From NCBI RefSeq assembly GCF_949628215.1, contig NW_027441280.1, positions 186,001-250,000 on the forward strand: a stretch of 64,000 nucleotides of DNA, in the 5' to 3' direction. Below are positions 41,125 to 53,381 of this stretch, in pieces. The DNA is from Phalacrocorax aristotelis (taxonomy: Eukaryota; Chordata; Aves; Suliformes; Phalacrocoracidae). A model generated the notes under the pieces. It was not told the origin of the DNA, made no database searches, and saw nothing but the letters and a program-made list of their open reading frames with translations. The translations under genes and the position numbers were made by a program. The stretch's first letter is position 1. Each line of letters starts with the position of its first letter.

Positions 41125-42803
41125 CCTGTTCCTGTTGTTCAGTTTCTTCTTTTTTGGCTTTGTGTGATTCTCTCTGTGATTCTGTTTTTCTCTGCCTCGC
41201 TTTTCCCAGCTCCCCGTCCCTCACTTGGAATGCCCGTTGTCCTTCACCAGCTCACTCTCCCTTGGTTGCCATCCCCGTTTCTGAATTCCTCCTGCTTTGC
41301 CACGTAGCCCGTGACTTTTTTCTTAATCTCTCTCTGTCTGCCTCAACGCTCCCCCCGCGCTTTTTCATTCGTCTGCTCTGCTCTGCACCCTGCTACTGTT
41401 CTTGCCTTTCTGAGTTCTTCTCTGTCGAGCTCCCTTTCCCTGTTTGTGGATTCCTGTTCTTCCTGCAGCCACCGCTGTTCCCTGTGACCTCCGTCTCTCT
41501 CTGTCCAGCTCCCTGTCCCTAGGTTTTAATCCCTGCCTCTGCCCGCTGTAGCCCGTCTAGGTTTTTCTCTCGGCCTCTCTCTCTGTCCGGCTCCCTCTCT
41601 CTGTGTTCTAATTCCACGTTCTCTGTCACGTAGACCCGTGCTATTTGTTTGTCCTCATCTCTCTCTGTCCAGCTCCTTGCTGCGATGTTTTATTTCTTCC
41701 CTCTCTGTCTGTCTTTGTAGCCCGTTGCCGTTGTTGTGTTTTTTTTTTTTCCCACTTGTTTCTTCATGTGTCTCTGTCTGCCTCCCAGTGCCTGATCTTT
41801 AATTCCTCCTTCCCTGTAGGCCGCTGTTCCTTTTTTCCATTCTACATTGTGTTCTCTTTGGTCTGCTGTTCTTATTCATCGATTCCCTCCTCGCTGCCCT
41901 GTGGCTTGTCCCCATTTATTGTTGCCTCTCTCTCCCTCTCTCTGGCTTCTTGCCCCTGTTTTTAAAATTCCTCCCTCTCTTCTCTCTTCCCTGTTGGCCG
42001 TGTGATCTTCAGCCTTTCTCCACCTCTTTCTGCCCAGCTCTCTGCGTCTATTCATTAATTCTTCCCTCTCTGCCCTGTAGCCTGTAGCTTCTGTCCTTTC
42101 TCCATCTTGCTGTCTCTGGCTTCCCCGTGACCCTCTTTTAGAATTGTTTCTCTCTTCTCTCTGTACGCATTGCGATTCCTTTTGCTCTCCATCTCCCTTT
42201 GTTTTGGTGTTTTTTTTTGTTGTTTTTCTGGCTCCCTGTCCCTAATTGTTAATTCTCTGCCTTCTCATGCTCTGTACCACGTAGCCCCATGGTTTGTTTT
42301 GTGGTGTTCCCTCCCCGGCCCCTTCCCTCCGTCGCTGGCCGTCTCGGCTCCCTGTCCCCGTGGCTTCATTCTTCCCTTTCTGCCCTGTTCTTGTCGCTTA
42401 TCTTGTCTGTCTCCATCTCGCTCGGTCCAGCTTCCTGCCCCTGTTCTTCTTTCCTCCCTCGCTGTCGTGCTGCCTGCCCCAGGTTCTTTGTGCGTCTCCA
42501 GCCTGCTCCTCATCCTTCTTTGTTGGTCTGTGTCCTGCTCTTCCCCTCTCTCTGCTGCTTTTATCTCCACCTCCGTCAGGCTCCCTGTCCTCCTCTGGCC
42601 GTCCTGTTCCCTGCCTCGTGCCTTCTCACTACACGCACACACGCCCCCCCCCGCCCCCGTCCAGCCGGATGCTGCTCTTCTCTCCTCCTACTGTCCTGTG
42701 CCCTGCTCGTCACCTTTGGTGGCCTCCCCCTCTGCCCAGCAGCCCGTCGCTCCAGGAGCCAGGCGACGGACGGTCCGTTCCCTGCCAAACCGGGACAAGC
42801 GCG

Positions 42804-43100
42804 TGCCGTGGCTTAGCCTCAGCTGGCAACTCTGCACCAGGGAGCTGCTTGCTCGCTCCACCCTCAGTGGGCTGGGGGAGAGAGCTGGAAGGGTAAAAGT
42901 GAGAAAAATCATGGGTTGAGATCAAGACGGTTTAATAGGTAAAGCAAAAGCTGTGCGTGGAAGCAAAGCAAGGAATTAATTCGCTCCTCCTTTTCGGCGG
43001 GCAGGTGTTGAGCTGTTTCTGGGAAAGCAGGGCTCTGTCATGTGTAACGGTTAGTTAGGAAGAGAAATGCCGTAGCCCCCAAGGACTCCCCCTTCTTCCC
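42804..43100 (-). mobile_element. LTR-A truncated copy, H2/U6 boundary
   Basis: Same truncation point, CTTCTTCCC|ACAG, as all ordinary units. Confidence 0.8.
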
Positions 43101-43212
43101 ACAGTTGGAACCCGCAGTTCGGTACGGGCGTGTAGTGCACGAGCGAGCTAGGCTACGTGCCTAGGAAGCCTCATCTCGTAAGAGCTGTAAGACACCCCCG
43201 TGTTCTCTTCAG

Positions 43213-43322
43213 GTGGAGGTCGGCCTAGAGTCTGGAGCTGCAGAAGAGGCAGGGAGGAGAGGAGGGGAAAGAAGCATGTGAACGGCTAAATTGTGCCAGC
43301 AGCGCTGAGAGCGAGAGTCGCG
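43213..43322 (+). other. Reiterated 110-nt exon-like segment, U6
   Basis: Both splice signals are intact. Confidence 0.5.
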
Positions 43323-43659
43323 GTGAGTCCTGGGCCAGTGGGGCCCCGTTGCCTCTCTTGTACGTCCTGGGCCCTCCCTGTCTCTCCCCCGGCCCCCTCT
43401 CTTTCCTTACCTGCTGCAAAATTATTTTTTTTTTTGCGCCCCCCCCGCACCTTCTTTCTCCGTCTCGCTCTGAGTGGCTCCCTGCCTCCCCGTCTTTTCA
43501 GTCCTCCCTCTCTCTGTCCTGTAGCCTGTGGCTACTTGTTCTTTCTCCGCCTCTCTCTGCCTGGCTCTGGCTCCGTTTTTATTTTTTTACTCCTCCTGCT
43601 CTGTCCTGTAGCCTGTCGGTATTTTTGTCTTTCTCTGGCTCTCTCGGTCTGACTCCCTG

Positions 43660-44186
43660 TGTTACCGAAAAACGCGGTAAAATCGGAAACAACTCCTCAA
43701 GACCAATTTAGTATTAAAGAGCAGGCATTCTTTATTCACGGCGCCGGATGCACGGGGGATCGCTCCTCCTGGCGTGCGTACCTCACGCACCTTTCCCGTT
43801 CAATTTGTAGATCAAAATTTTACGTATTCATACGTATTCATTATTGTCCTGTCTGCTGATCGGTACAAACTTGCTCGTTCCGTATGTAAATCGCTGCGCA
43901 GGCTCGGTGGTGGTCCGTGAGTCGGTGGTCGCGATCTCCCCCTGCCAGAATTGCCTTTACCTTCTTGGCTGTTAATCTTGGCAGTCTTGGCTAGTTCTCT
44001 CAGTCCGCTCCACGAAACCGCGTTTTGTCGTCCTTTTCTGACAGAAGCACGTTGTCTGTTGTTCTGCTGACGTTAACGATCGCCTAGGGACTAAAATGCA
44101 GATCGACAGGTGCGCTGATTCGTACGCTCCATGTTCCCGTAATGGAACACCGTCTCTGGTTGGCTGATTTCATCGCTTTGGTTACA
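43660..44186 (-). mobile_element. LTR-B copy, U6
   Basis: 527 bp; one T is missing in the TTGCCTTTACC stretch compared with the other copies. Confidence 0.75.
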
Positions 44187-45870
44187 CCTGTTCCTGTTGT
44201 TCAGTTTCTTCTTTTTTGGCTTTGTGTGATTCTCTCTGTGATTCTGTTTTTCTCTGCCTCGCTTTTCCCAGCTCCCCGTCCCTCACTTGGAATGCCCGTT
44301 GTCCTTCACCAGCTCACTCTCCCTTGGTTGCCATCCCCGTTTCTGAATTCCTCCTGCTTTGCCACGTAGCCCGTGACTTTTTTCTTAATCTCTCTCTGTC
44401 TGCCTCAACGCTCCCCCCGCGCTTTTTCATTCGTCTGCTCTGCTCTGCACCCTGCTACTGTTCTTGCCTTTCTGAGTTCTTCTCTGTCGAGCTCCCTTTC
44501 CCTATTTGTGGATTCCTGTTCTTCCTGCAGCCACCGCTGTTCCCTGTGACCTCCGTCTCTCTCTGTCCAGCTCCCTGTCCCTAGGTTTTAATCCCTGCCT
44601 CTGCCCGCTGTAGCCCGTCTAGGTTTTTCTCTCGGCCTCTCTCTCTGTCCGGCTCCCTCTCTCTGTGTTCTAATTCCACGTTCTCTGTCACGTAGACCCG
44701 TGCTATTTGTTTGTCCTCATCTCTCTCTGTCCAGCTCCTTGCTGCGATGTTTTATTTCTTCCCTCTCTGTCTGTCTTTGTAGCCCGTTGCCGTTGTTGGT
44801 TTGTTTGTTTTTTTTTTTCCCACTTGTTTCTTCATGTGTCTCTGTCTGCCTCCCAGTGCCTGATCTTTAATTCCTCCTTCCCTGTAGGCCGCTGTTCCTT
44901 TTTTCCATTCTACATTGTGTTCTCTTTGGTCTGCTGTTCTTATTCATCGGTTCCCTCCTCGCTGCCCTGTGGCTTGTCCCCATTTATTGTTGCCTCTCTC
45001 TCCCTCTCTCTGGCTTCTTGCCCCTGTTTTTAAAATTCCTCCCTCTCTTCTCTCTTCCCTGTTGGCCGTGTGATCTTCAGCCTTTCTCCACCTCTTTCTG
45101 CCCAGCTCTCTGCGTCTATTCATTAATTCTTCCCTCTCTGCCCTGTAGCCTGTAGCTTCTGTCCTTTCTCCATCTTGCTGTCTCTGGCTTCCCCGTGACC
45201 CTCTTTTAGAATTGTTTCTCTCTTCTCTCTGTACGCATTGCGATTCCTTTTGCTCTCCATCTCCCTTTGTTTTGGTGTTTTTTTTGTTGTTTTTCTGGCT
45301 CCCTGTCCCTAATTGTTAATTCTCTGCCTTCTCATGCTCTGTACCACGTAGCCCCATGGTTTGTTTTGTGGTGTTCCCTCCCCGGCCCCTTCCCTCCGTC
45401 GCTGGCCGTCTCGGCTCCCTGTCCCCGTGGCTTCATTCTTCCCTTTCTGCCCTGTTCTTGTCGCTTATCTTGTCTGTCTCCATCTCGCTCGGTCCAGCTT
45501 CCTGCCCCTGTTCTTCTTTCCTCCCTCGCTGTCGTGCTGCCTGCCCCAGGTTCTTTGTGCGTCTCCAGCCTGCTCCTCATCCTTCTTTGTTGGTCTGTGT
45601 CCTGCTCTTCCCCTCTCTCTGCTGCTTTTATCTCCACCTCCGTCAGGCTCCCTGTCCTCCTCTGGCCGTCCTGTTCCCTGCCTCGTGCCTTCTCACTACA
45701 CGCACACACGCCCCCCCCCGCCCCCGTCCAGCCGGATGCTGCTCTTCTCTCCTCCTACTGTCCTGTGCCCTGCTCGTCACCTTTGGTGGCCTCCCCCTCT
45801 GCCCAGCAGCCCGTCGCTCCAGGAGCCAGGCGACGGACGGTCCGTTCCCTGCCAAACCGGGACAAGCGCG

Positions 45871-46167
45871 TGCCGTGGCTTAGCCTCAGCTGGCAACTCT
45901 GCACCAGGGAGCTGCTTGCTCGCTCCACCCTCAGTGGGCTGGGGGAGAGAGCTGGAAGGGTAAAAGTGAGAAAAATCATGGGTTGAGATCAAGACGGTTT
46001 AATAGGTAAAGCAAAAGCTGTGCGTGGAAGCAAAGCAAGGAATTAATTCGCTCCTCCTTTTCGGCGGGCAGGTGTTGAGCTGTTTCTGGGAAAGCAGGGC
46101 TCTGTCATGTGTAACGGTTAGTTAGGAAGAGAAATGCCGTAGCCCCCAAGGACTCCCCCTTCTTCCC
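45871..46167 (-). mobile_element. LTR-A truncated copy, U6/U7 boundary
   Basis: Standard truncated form. Confidence 0.8.
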
Positions 46168-46279
46168 ACAGTTGGAACCCGCAGTTCGGTACGGGCGTGT
46201 AGTGCACGAGCGAGCTAGGCTACGTGCCTAGGAAGCCTCATCTCGTAAGAGCTGTAAGACACCCCCGTGTTCTCTTCAG

Positions 46280-46389
46280 GTGGAGGTCGGCCTAGAGTCT
46301 GGAGCTGCAGAAGAGGCAGGGAGGAGAGGAGGGGAAAGAAGCATGTGAACGGCTAAATTGTGCCAGCAGCGCTGAGAGCGAGAGTCGCG
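46280..46389 (+). other. Reiterated 110-nt exon-like segment, U7
   Basis: Both splice signals are intact. Confidence 0.5.
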
Positions 46390-46725
46390 GTGAGTCCTGG
46401 GCCAGTGGGGCCCCGTTGCCTCTCTTGTACGTCCTGGGCCCTCCCTGTCTCTCCCCCGGCCCCCTCTCTTTCCTTACGTGCTGCAAAATTATTTTTTTTT
46501 TGCGCCCCCCCCGCACCTTCTTTCTCCGTCTCGCTCTGAGTGGCTCCCTGCCTCCCCGTCTTTTCAGTCCTCCCTCTCTCTGTCCTGTAGCCTGTGGCTA
46601 CTTGTTCTTTCTCCGCCTCTCTCTGCCTGGCTCTGGCTCCGTTTTTATTTTTTTACTCCTCCTGCTCTGTCCTGTAGCCTGTCGGTATTTTTGTCTTTCT
46701 CTGGCTCTCTCGGTCTGACTCCCTG

Positions 46726-47253
46726 TGTTACCGAAAAACGCGGTAAAATCGGAAACAACTCCTCAAGACCAATTTAGTATTAAAGAGCAGGCATTCTTTA
46801 TTCACGGCGCCGGATGCACGGGGGATCGCTCCTCCTGGCGTGCGTACCTCACGCACCTTTCCCGTTCAATTTGTAGATCAAAATTTTACGTATTCATACG
46901 TATTCATTATTGTCCTGTCTGCTGATCGGTACAAACTTGCTCGTTCCGTATGTAAATCGCTGCGCAGGCTCGGTGGTGGTCCGTGAGTCGGTGGTCGCGA
47001 TCTCCCCCTGCCAGAATTGCCTTTTACCTTCTTGGCTGTTAATCTTGGCAGTCTTGGCTAGTTCTCTCAGTCCGCTCCACGAAACCGCGTTTTGTCGTCC
47101 TTTTCTGACAGAAGCACGTTGTCTGTTGTTCTGCTGACGTTAACGATCGCCTAGGGACTAAAATGCAGATCGACAGGTGCGCTGATTCGTACGCTCCATG
47201 TTCCCGTAATGGAACACCGTCTCTGGTTGGCTGATTTCATCGCTTTGGTTACA
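46726..47253 (-). mobile_element. LTR-B copy, U7
   Basis: 528 bp, standard form. Confidence 0.75.
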
Positions 47254-48930
47254 CCTGTTCCTGTTGTTCAGTTTCTTCTTTTTTGGCTTTGTGTGATTCT
47301 CTCTGTGATTCTGTTTTTCTCTGCCTCGCTTTTCCCAGCTCCCCGTCCCTCACTTGGAATGCCCGTTGTCCTTCACCAGCTCACTCTCCCTTGGTTGCCA
47401 TCCCCGTTTCTGAATTCCTCCTGCTTTGCCACGTAGCCCGTGACTTTTTTCTTAATCTCTCTCTGTCTGCCTCAACGCTCCCCCCGCGCTTTTTCATTCG
47501 TCTGCTCTGCTCTGCACCCTGCTACTGTTCTTGCCTTTCTGAGTTCTTCTCTGTCGAGCTCCCTTTCCCTATTTGTGGATTCCTGTTCTTCCTGCAGCCA
47601 CCGCTGTTCCCTGTGACCTCCGTCTCTCTCTGTCCAGCTCCCTGTCCCTAGGTTTTAATCCCTGCCTCTGCCCGCTGTAGCCCGTCTAGGTTTTTCTCTC
47701 GGCCTCTCTCTCTGTCCGGCTCCCTCTCTCTGTGTTCTAATTCCACGTTCTCTGTCACGTAGACCCGTGCTATTTGTTTGTCCTCATCTCTCTCTGTCCA
47801 GCTCCTTGCTGCTATGTTTTCTTTCTTCCCTCTCTGTCTGTCTTTGTAGCCCGTTGCCGTTGTTGTTTTTTTTTTTTTTCCCACTTGTTTCTTCATGTGT
47901 CTCTGTCTGCCTCCAGTGCCTGATCTTTAATTCCTCCTTCCCTGTTGGGCCGCTGTTCCTTTTTTCCATTCTACGTTGTGTTCTCTTTGGTCTGCTGTTC
48001 TTATTCATCGATTCCCTCCTCGCTGCCCTGTGGCTTGTCCCCATTTATTGTTGCCTCTCTCTCCCTCTCTCTGGCTTCTTGCCCCTGTTTTTAAAATTCC
48101 TCCCTCTCTTCTCTCTTCCCTGTTGGCCGTGTGATCTTCAGCCTTTCTCCACCTCTTTCTGCCCAGCTCTCTGCGTCTATTCATTAATTCTTCCCTCTCT
48201 GCCCTGTAGCCTGTAGCTTCTGTCCTTTCTCCATCTTGCTGTCTCTGGCTTCCCCGTGACCCTCTTTTAGAATTGTTTCTCTCTTCTCTCTGTACGCATT
48301 GCGATTCCTTTTGCTCTCCATCTCCCTTTGTTTTGGTGTTTTTTTTGTTGTTTTTCTGGCTCCCTGTCCCTAATTGTTAATTCTCTGCCTTCTCATGCTC
48401 TGTACCACGTAGCCCCGTGGTTTGTTTTGTGGTGTTCCCTCCCCGGCCCCTTCCCTCCGTCGTTGGCCGTCTCGGCTCCCTGTCCCCGTGGCTTCATTCT
48501 TCCCTTTCTGCCCTGTTCTTGTCGCTTATCTTGTCTGTCTCCATCTCGCTCGGTCCAGCTTCCTGCCCCTGTTCTTCTTTCCTCCCTCGCTGTCGTGCCG
48601 CCTGCCCCAGGTTCTTTGTGCGTCTCCAGCCTGCTCCTCATCCTTCTTTGTTGGTCTGTGTCCTGCTCTTCCCCTCTCTCTGCTGCTTTTATCTCCACCT
48701 CCGTCAGGCTCCCTGTCCTCCTCTGGCCGTCCTGTTCCCTGCCTCGTGCCTTCTCACTACACGCACACACGCCCCCCCCGCCCCCGTCCAGCCGGATGCT
48801 GCTCTTCTCTCCTCCTACTGTCCTGTGCCCTGCTCGTCACCTTTGGTGGCCTCCCCCTCTGCCCAGCAGCCCGTCGCTCCAGGAGCCAGGCGACGGACGG
48901 TCCGTTCCCTGCCAAACCGGGACAAGCGCG

Positions 48931-49227
48931 TGCCGTGGCTTAGCCCCAGCTGGCAACTCTGCACCAGGGAGCTGCTTGCTCGCTCCACCCTCAGTGGGCT
49001 GGGGGAGAGAGCTGGAAGGGTAAAAGTGAGAAAAATCATGGGTTGAGATCAAGACGGTTTAATAGGTAAAGCAAAAGCTGTGCGTGGAAGCAAAGCAAGG
49101 AATTAATTCGCTCCTCCTTTTCGGCGGGCAGGTGTTGAGCTGTTTCTGGGAAAGCAGGGCTCTGTCATGTGTAACGGTTACTTAGGAAGAGAAATGCCGT
49201 AGCCCCCAAGGACTCCCCCTTCTTCCC
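48931..49227 (-). mobile_element. LTR-A truncated copy, U7/U8 boundary
   Basis: Standard truncated form; carries GGTTACTTAGG like the hybrids, rather than GGTTAGTTAGG. Confidence 0.8.
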
Positions 49228-49339
49228 ACAGTTGGAACCCGCAGTTCGGTACGGGCGTGTAGGGCACGAGCGAGCTAGGCTACGTGCCGAGGAAGCCTCA
49301 TCTCGTAAGAGCTGTAAGACACCCCCGTGTTCTCTTCAG

Positions 49340-49449
49340 GTGGAGGTCGGCCTAGAGTCTGGAGCTGCAGAAGAGGCAGGGAGGAGAGGAGGGGAAAGAA
49401 GCATGTGAACGGCTAAATTGTGCCAGCAGCGCTGAGAGCGAGAGTCGCG
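49340..49449 (+). other. Reiterated 110-nt exon-like segment, U8
   Basis: Both splice signals are intact. Confidence 0.5.
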
Positions 49450-49785
49450 GTGAGTCCTGGGCCAGTGGGGCCCCGTTGCCTCTCTTGTACGTCCTGGGCC
49501 CTCCCTGTCTCTCCCCCGGCCCCCTCTCTTTCCTTACGTGCTGCAAAATTATTTTTTTTTTGCGCCCCCCCCGCACCTTCTTTCTCCGTCTCGCTCTGAG
49601 TGGCTCCCTGCCTCCCCGTCTTTTCAGTCCTCCCTCTCTCTGTCCTGTAGCCTGTGGCTACTTGTTCTTTCTCCGCCTCTCTCTGCCTGGCTCTGGCTCC
49701 GTTTTTATTTTTTTACTCCTCCTGCTCTGTCCTGTAGCCTGTCGGTATTTTTGTCTTTCTCTGGCTCTCTCGGTCTGACTCCCTG

Positions 49786-50313
49786 TGTTACCGAAAAACG
49801 CGGTAAAATCGGAAACAACTCCTCAAGACCAATTTAGTATTAAAGAGCAGGCATTCTTTATTCACGGCGCCGGATGCACGGGGGATCGCTCCTCCTGGCG
49901 TGCGTACCTCACGCACCTTTCCCGTTCAATTTGTAGATCAAAATTTTACGTATTCATACGTATTCATTATTGTCCTGTCTGCTGATCGGTACAAACTTGC
50001 TCGTTCCGTATGTAAATCGCTGCGCAGGCTCGGTGGTGGTCCGTGAGTCGGTGGTCGCGATCTCCCCCTGCCAGAATTGCCTTTTACCTTCTTGGCTGTT
50101 AATCTTGGCAGTCTTGGCTAGTTCTCTCAGTCCGCTCCACGAAACCGCGTTTTGTCGTCCTTTTCTGACAGAAGCACGTTGTCTGTTGTTCTGCTGACGT
50201 TAACGATCGCCTAGGGACTAAAATGCAGATCAACAGGTGCGCTGATTCGTACGCTCCATGTTCCCGTAATGGAACACCGTCTCTGGTTGGCTGATTTCAT
50301 CGCTTTGGTTACA
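49786..50313 (-). mobile_element. LTR-B copy, U8
   Basis: 528 bp; shares CAGATCAACAGG with the U1 copy instead of CAGATCGACAGG. Confidence 0.75.
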
Positions 50314-51993
50314 CCTGTTCCTGTTGTTCGGTTTCTTCTTTTTTGGCTTTGTGTGATTCTCTCTGTGATTCTGTTTTTCTCTGCCTCGCTTTTCCCAGCT
50401 CCCCGTCCCTCACTTGGAATGCCCGTTGTCCTTCACCAGCTCACTCTCCCTTGGTTGCCATCCCCGTTTCTGAATTCCTCCTGCTTTGCCACGTAGCCCG
50501 TGACTTTTTTCTTAATCTCTCTCTGTCTGCCTCAACGCTCCCCCCGCGCTTTTTCATTCGTCTGCTCTGCTCTGCACCCTGCTACTGTTCTTGCCTTTCT
50601 GAGTTCTTCTCTGTCGAGCTCCCTTTCCCTATTTGTGGATTCCTGTTCTTCCTGCAGCCACCGCTGTTCCCTGTGACCTCCGTCTCTCTCTGTCCAGCTC
50701 CCTGTCCCTAGGTTTTAATCCCTGCCTCTGCCCGCTGTAGCCCGTCTAGGTTTTTCTCTCGGCCTCTCTCTCTGTCCGGCTCCCTCTCTCTGTGTTCTAA
50801 TTCCACGTTCTCTGTCACTTAGACCCGTGCTATTTGTTTGTCCTCATCTCTCTCTGTCCAGCTCCTTGCTGCGATGTTTTATTTCTTCCCTCTCTGTCTG
50901 TCTTTGTAGCCCGTTGCCGTTGTTGTTTTTTTTTTTTTTTTCCCACTTGTTTCTTCATGTGTCTCTGTCTGCCTCCCAGTGCCTGATCTTTAATTCCTCC
51001 TTCCCTGTTGGGCCGCTGTTCCTTTTTTCCATTCTACGTTGTGTTCTCTTTGGTCTGCTGTTCTTATTCATCGATTCCCTCCTCGCTGCCCTGTGGCTTG
51101 TCCCCATTTATTGTTGCCTCTCTCTCCCTCTCTCTGGCTTCTTGCCCCTGTTTTTAAAATTCCTCCCTCTCTTCTCTCTTCCCTGTTGGCCGTGTGATCT
51201 TCAGCCTTTCTCCACCTCTTTCTGCCCAGCTCTCTGCGTCTATTCATTAATTCTTCCCTCTCTGCCCTGTAGCCTGTAGCTTCTGTCCTTTCTCCATCTT
51301 GCTGTCTCTGGCTTCCCCGTGACCCTCTTTTAGAATTGTTTCTCTCTTCTCTCTGTACGCATTGCGATTCCTTTTGCTCTCCATCTCCCTTTGTTTTGGT
51401 GTTTTTTTTGTTGTTTTTCTGGCTCCCTGTCCCTAATTGTTAATTCTCTGCCTTCTCATGCTCTGTACCACGTAGCCCCGTGGTTTGTTTTGTGGTGTTC
51501 CCTCCCCGGCCCCTTCCCTCCGTCGTTGGCCGTCTCGGCTCCCTGTCCCCGTGGCTTCATTCTTCCCTTTCTGCCCTGTTCTTGTCGCTTATCTTGTCTG
51601 TCTCCATCTCGCTCGGTCCAGCTTCCTGCCCCTGTTCTTCTTTCCTCCCTCGCTGTCGTGCTGCCTGCCCCAGGTTCTTTGTGCGTCTCCAGCCTGCTCC
51701 TCATCCTTCTTTGTTGGTCTGTGTCCTGCTCTTCCCCTCTCTCTGCTGCTTTTATCTCCACCTCCGTCAGGCTCCCTGTCCTCCTCTGGCCGTCCTGTTC
51801 CCTGCCTCGTGCCTTCTCACTACACGCACACACGCCCCCCCCGCCCCCGTCCAGCCGGATGCTGCTCTTCTCTCCTCCTACTGTCCTGTGCCCTGCTCGT
51901 CACCTTTGGTGGCCTCCCCCTCTGCCCAGCAGCCCGTCGCTCCAGGAGCCAGGCGACGGACGGTCCGTTCCCTGCCAAACCGGGACAAGCGCG

Positions 51994-52290
51994 TGCCGTG
52001 GCTTAGCCTCAGCTGGCAACTCTGCACCAGGGAGCTGCTTGCTCGCTCCACCCTCAGTGGGCTGGGGGAGAGAGCTGGAAGGGTAAAAGTGAGAAAAATC
52101 ATGGGTTGAGATCAAGACGGTTTAATAGGTAAAGCAAAAGCTGTGCGTGGAAGCAAAGCAAGGAATTAATTCGCTCCTCCTTTTCGGCGGGCAGGTGTTG
52201 AGCTGTTTCTGGGAAAGCAGGGCTCTGTCATGTGTAACGGTTACTTAGGAAGAGAAATGCCGTAGCCCCCAAGGACTCCCCCTTCTTCCC
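51994..52290 (-). mobile_element. LTR-A truncated copy, U8/U9 boundary
   Basis: Standard truncated form. Confidence 0.8.
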
Positions 52291-52402
52291 ACAGTTGGAA
52301 CCCGCAGTTCGGTACGGGCGTGTAGGGCACGAGCGAGCTAGGCTACGTGCCGAGGAAGCCTCATCTCGTAAGAGCTGTAAGACACCCCCGTGTTCTCTTC
52401 AG

Positions 52403-52512
52403 GTGGAGGTCGGCCTAGAGTCTGGAGCTGCAGAAGAGGCAGGGAGGAGAGGAGGGGAAAGAAGCATGTGAACGGCTAAATTGTGCCAGCAGCGCTGAGA
52501 GCGAGAGTCGCG
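52403..52512 (+). other. Reiterated 110-nt exon-like segment, U9
   Basis: Both splice signals are intact. Confidence 0.5.
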
Positions 52513-52853
52513 GTGAGTCCTGGGCCAGTGGGGCCCCGTTGCCTCTCTTGTACGTCCTGGGCCCTCCCTGTCTCTCCCCCGGCCCCCTCTCTTTCCTTAC
52601 CTGCTGCAAAATTATTTTTTTTTTGCGCCCCCCCCCCCCCGCACCTTCTTTCTCCGTCTCGCTCTGAGTGGCTCCCTGCCTCCCCGTCTTTTCAGTCCTC
52701 CCTCTCTCTGTCCTGTAGCCTGTGGCTACTTGTTCTTTCTCCGCCTCTCTCTGCCTGGCTCTGGCTCCGTTTTTATTTTTTTACTCCTCCTGCTCTGTCC
52801 TGTAGCCTGTCGGTATTTTTGTCTTTCTCTGGCTCTCTCGGTCTGACTCCCTG

Positions 52854-53381
52854 TGTTACCGAAAAACGCGGTAAAATCGGAAACAACTCCTCAAGACCAA
52901 TTTAGTATTAAAGAGCAGGCATTCTTTATTCACGGCGCCGGATGCACGGGGGATCGCTCCTCCTGGCGTGCGTACCTCACGCACCTTTCCCGTTCAATTT
53001 GTAGATCAAAATTTTACGTATTCATACGTATTCATTATTGTCCTGTCTGCTGATCGGTACAAACTTGCTCGTTCCGTATGTAAATCGCTGCGCAGGCTCG
53101 GTGGTGGTCCGTGAGTCGGTGGTCGCGATCTCCCCCTGCCAGAATTGCCTTTTACCTTCTTGGCTGTTAATCTTGGCAGTCTTGGCTAGTTCTCTCAGTC
53201 CGCTCCACGAAACCGCGTTTTGTCGTCCTTTTCTGACAGAAGCACGTTGTCTGTTGTTCTGCTGACGTTAACGATCGCCTAGGGACTAAAATGCAGATCG
53301 ACAGGTGCGCTGATTCGTACGCTCCATGTTCCCGTAATGGAACACCGTCTCTGGTTGGCTGATTTCATCGCTTTGGTTACA
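52854..53381 (-). mobile_element. LTR-B copy, U9
   Basis: 528 bp, standard form. Confidence 0.75.

Larger units (their letters stand above)
37900..42985. repeat. Hybrid unit H2 (5.09 kb) with promoter cassette
   Basis: This is an ordinary unit plus about 2 kb of LTR-A upstream part and CpG cassette inserted between about 38045 and 40056. Unlike H1 it continues through LTR-B and the full CT array into the next unit. Confidence 0.9.
42986..46052. repeat. Tandem unit U6 (3,067 bp)
   Basis: It shares private variants (TTGGTTTGTTTGTTTTT in the CT array, ATGGTTTGTTTTG) with U9 (52176-55247), 9.19 kb away, and not with the two units between them. Confidence 0.9.
46053..49112. repeat. Tandem unit U7 (3,060 bp)
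   Basis: It groups with U8 by TTACGTGCTGC (instead of TTACCTGCTGC) upstream of the T-run and by TGTTGGGCCGC in the CT array. Confidence 0.9.
49113..52175. repeat. Tandem unit U8 (3,063 bp)
   Basis: Sister of U7. It carries GTGTAGGGCACGAG near 49258 in place of GTGTAGTGCACGAG, a variant shared with U9's left part. Confidence 0.9.
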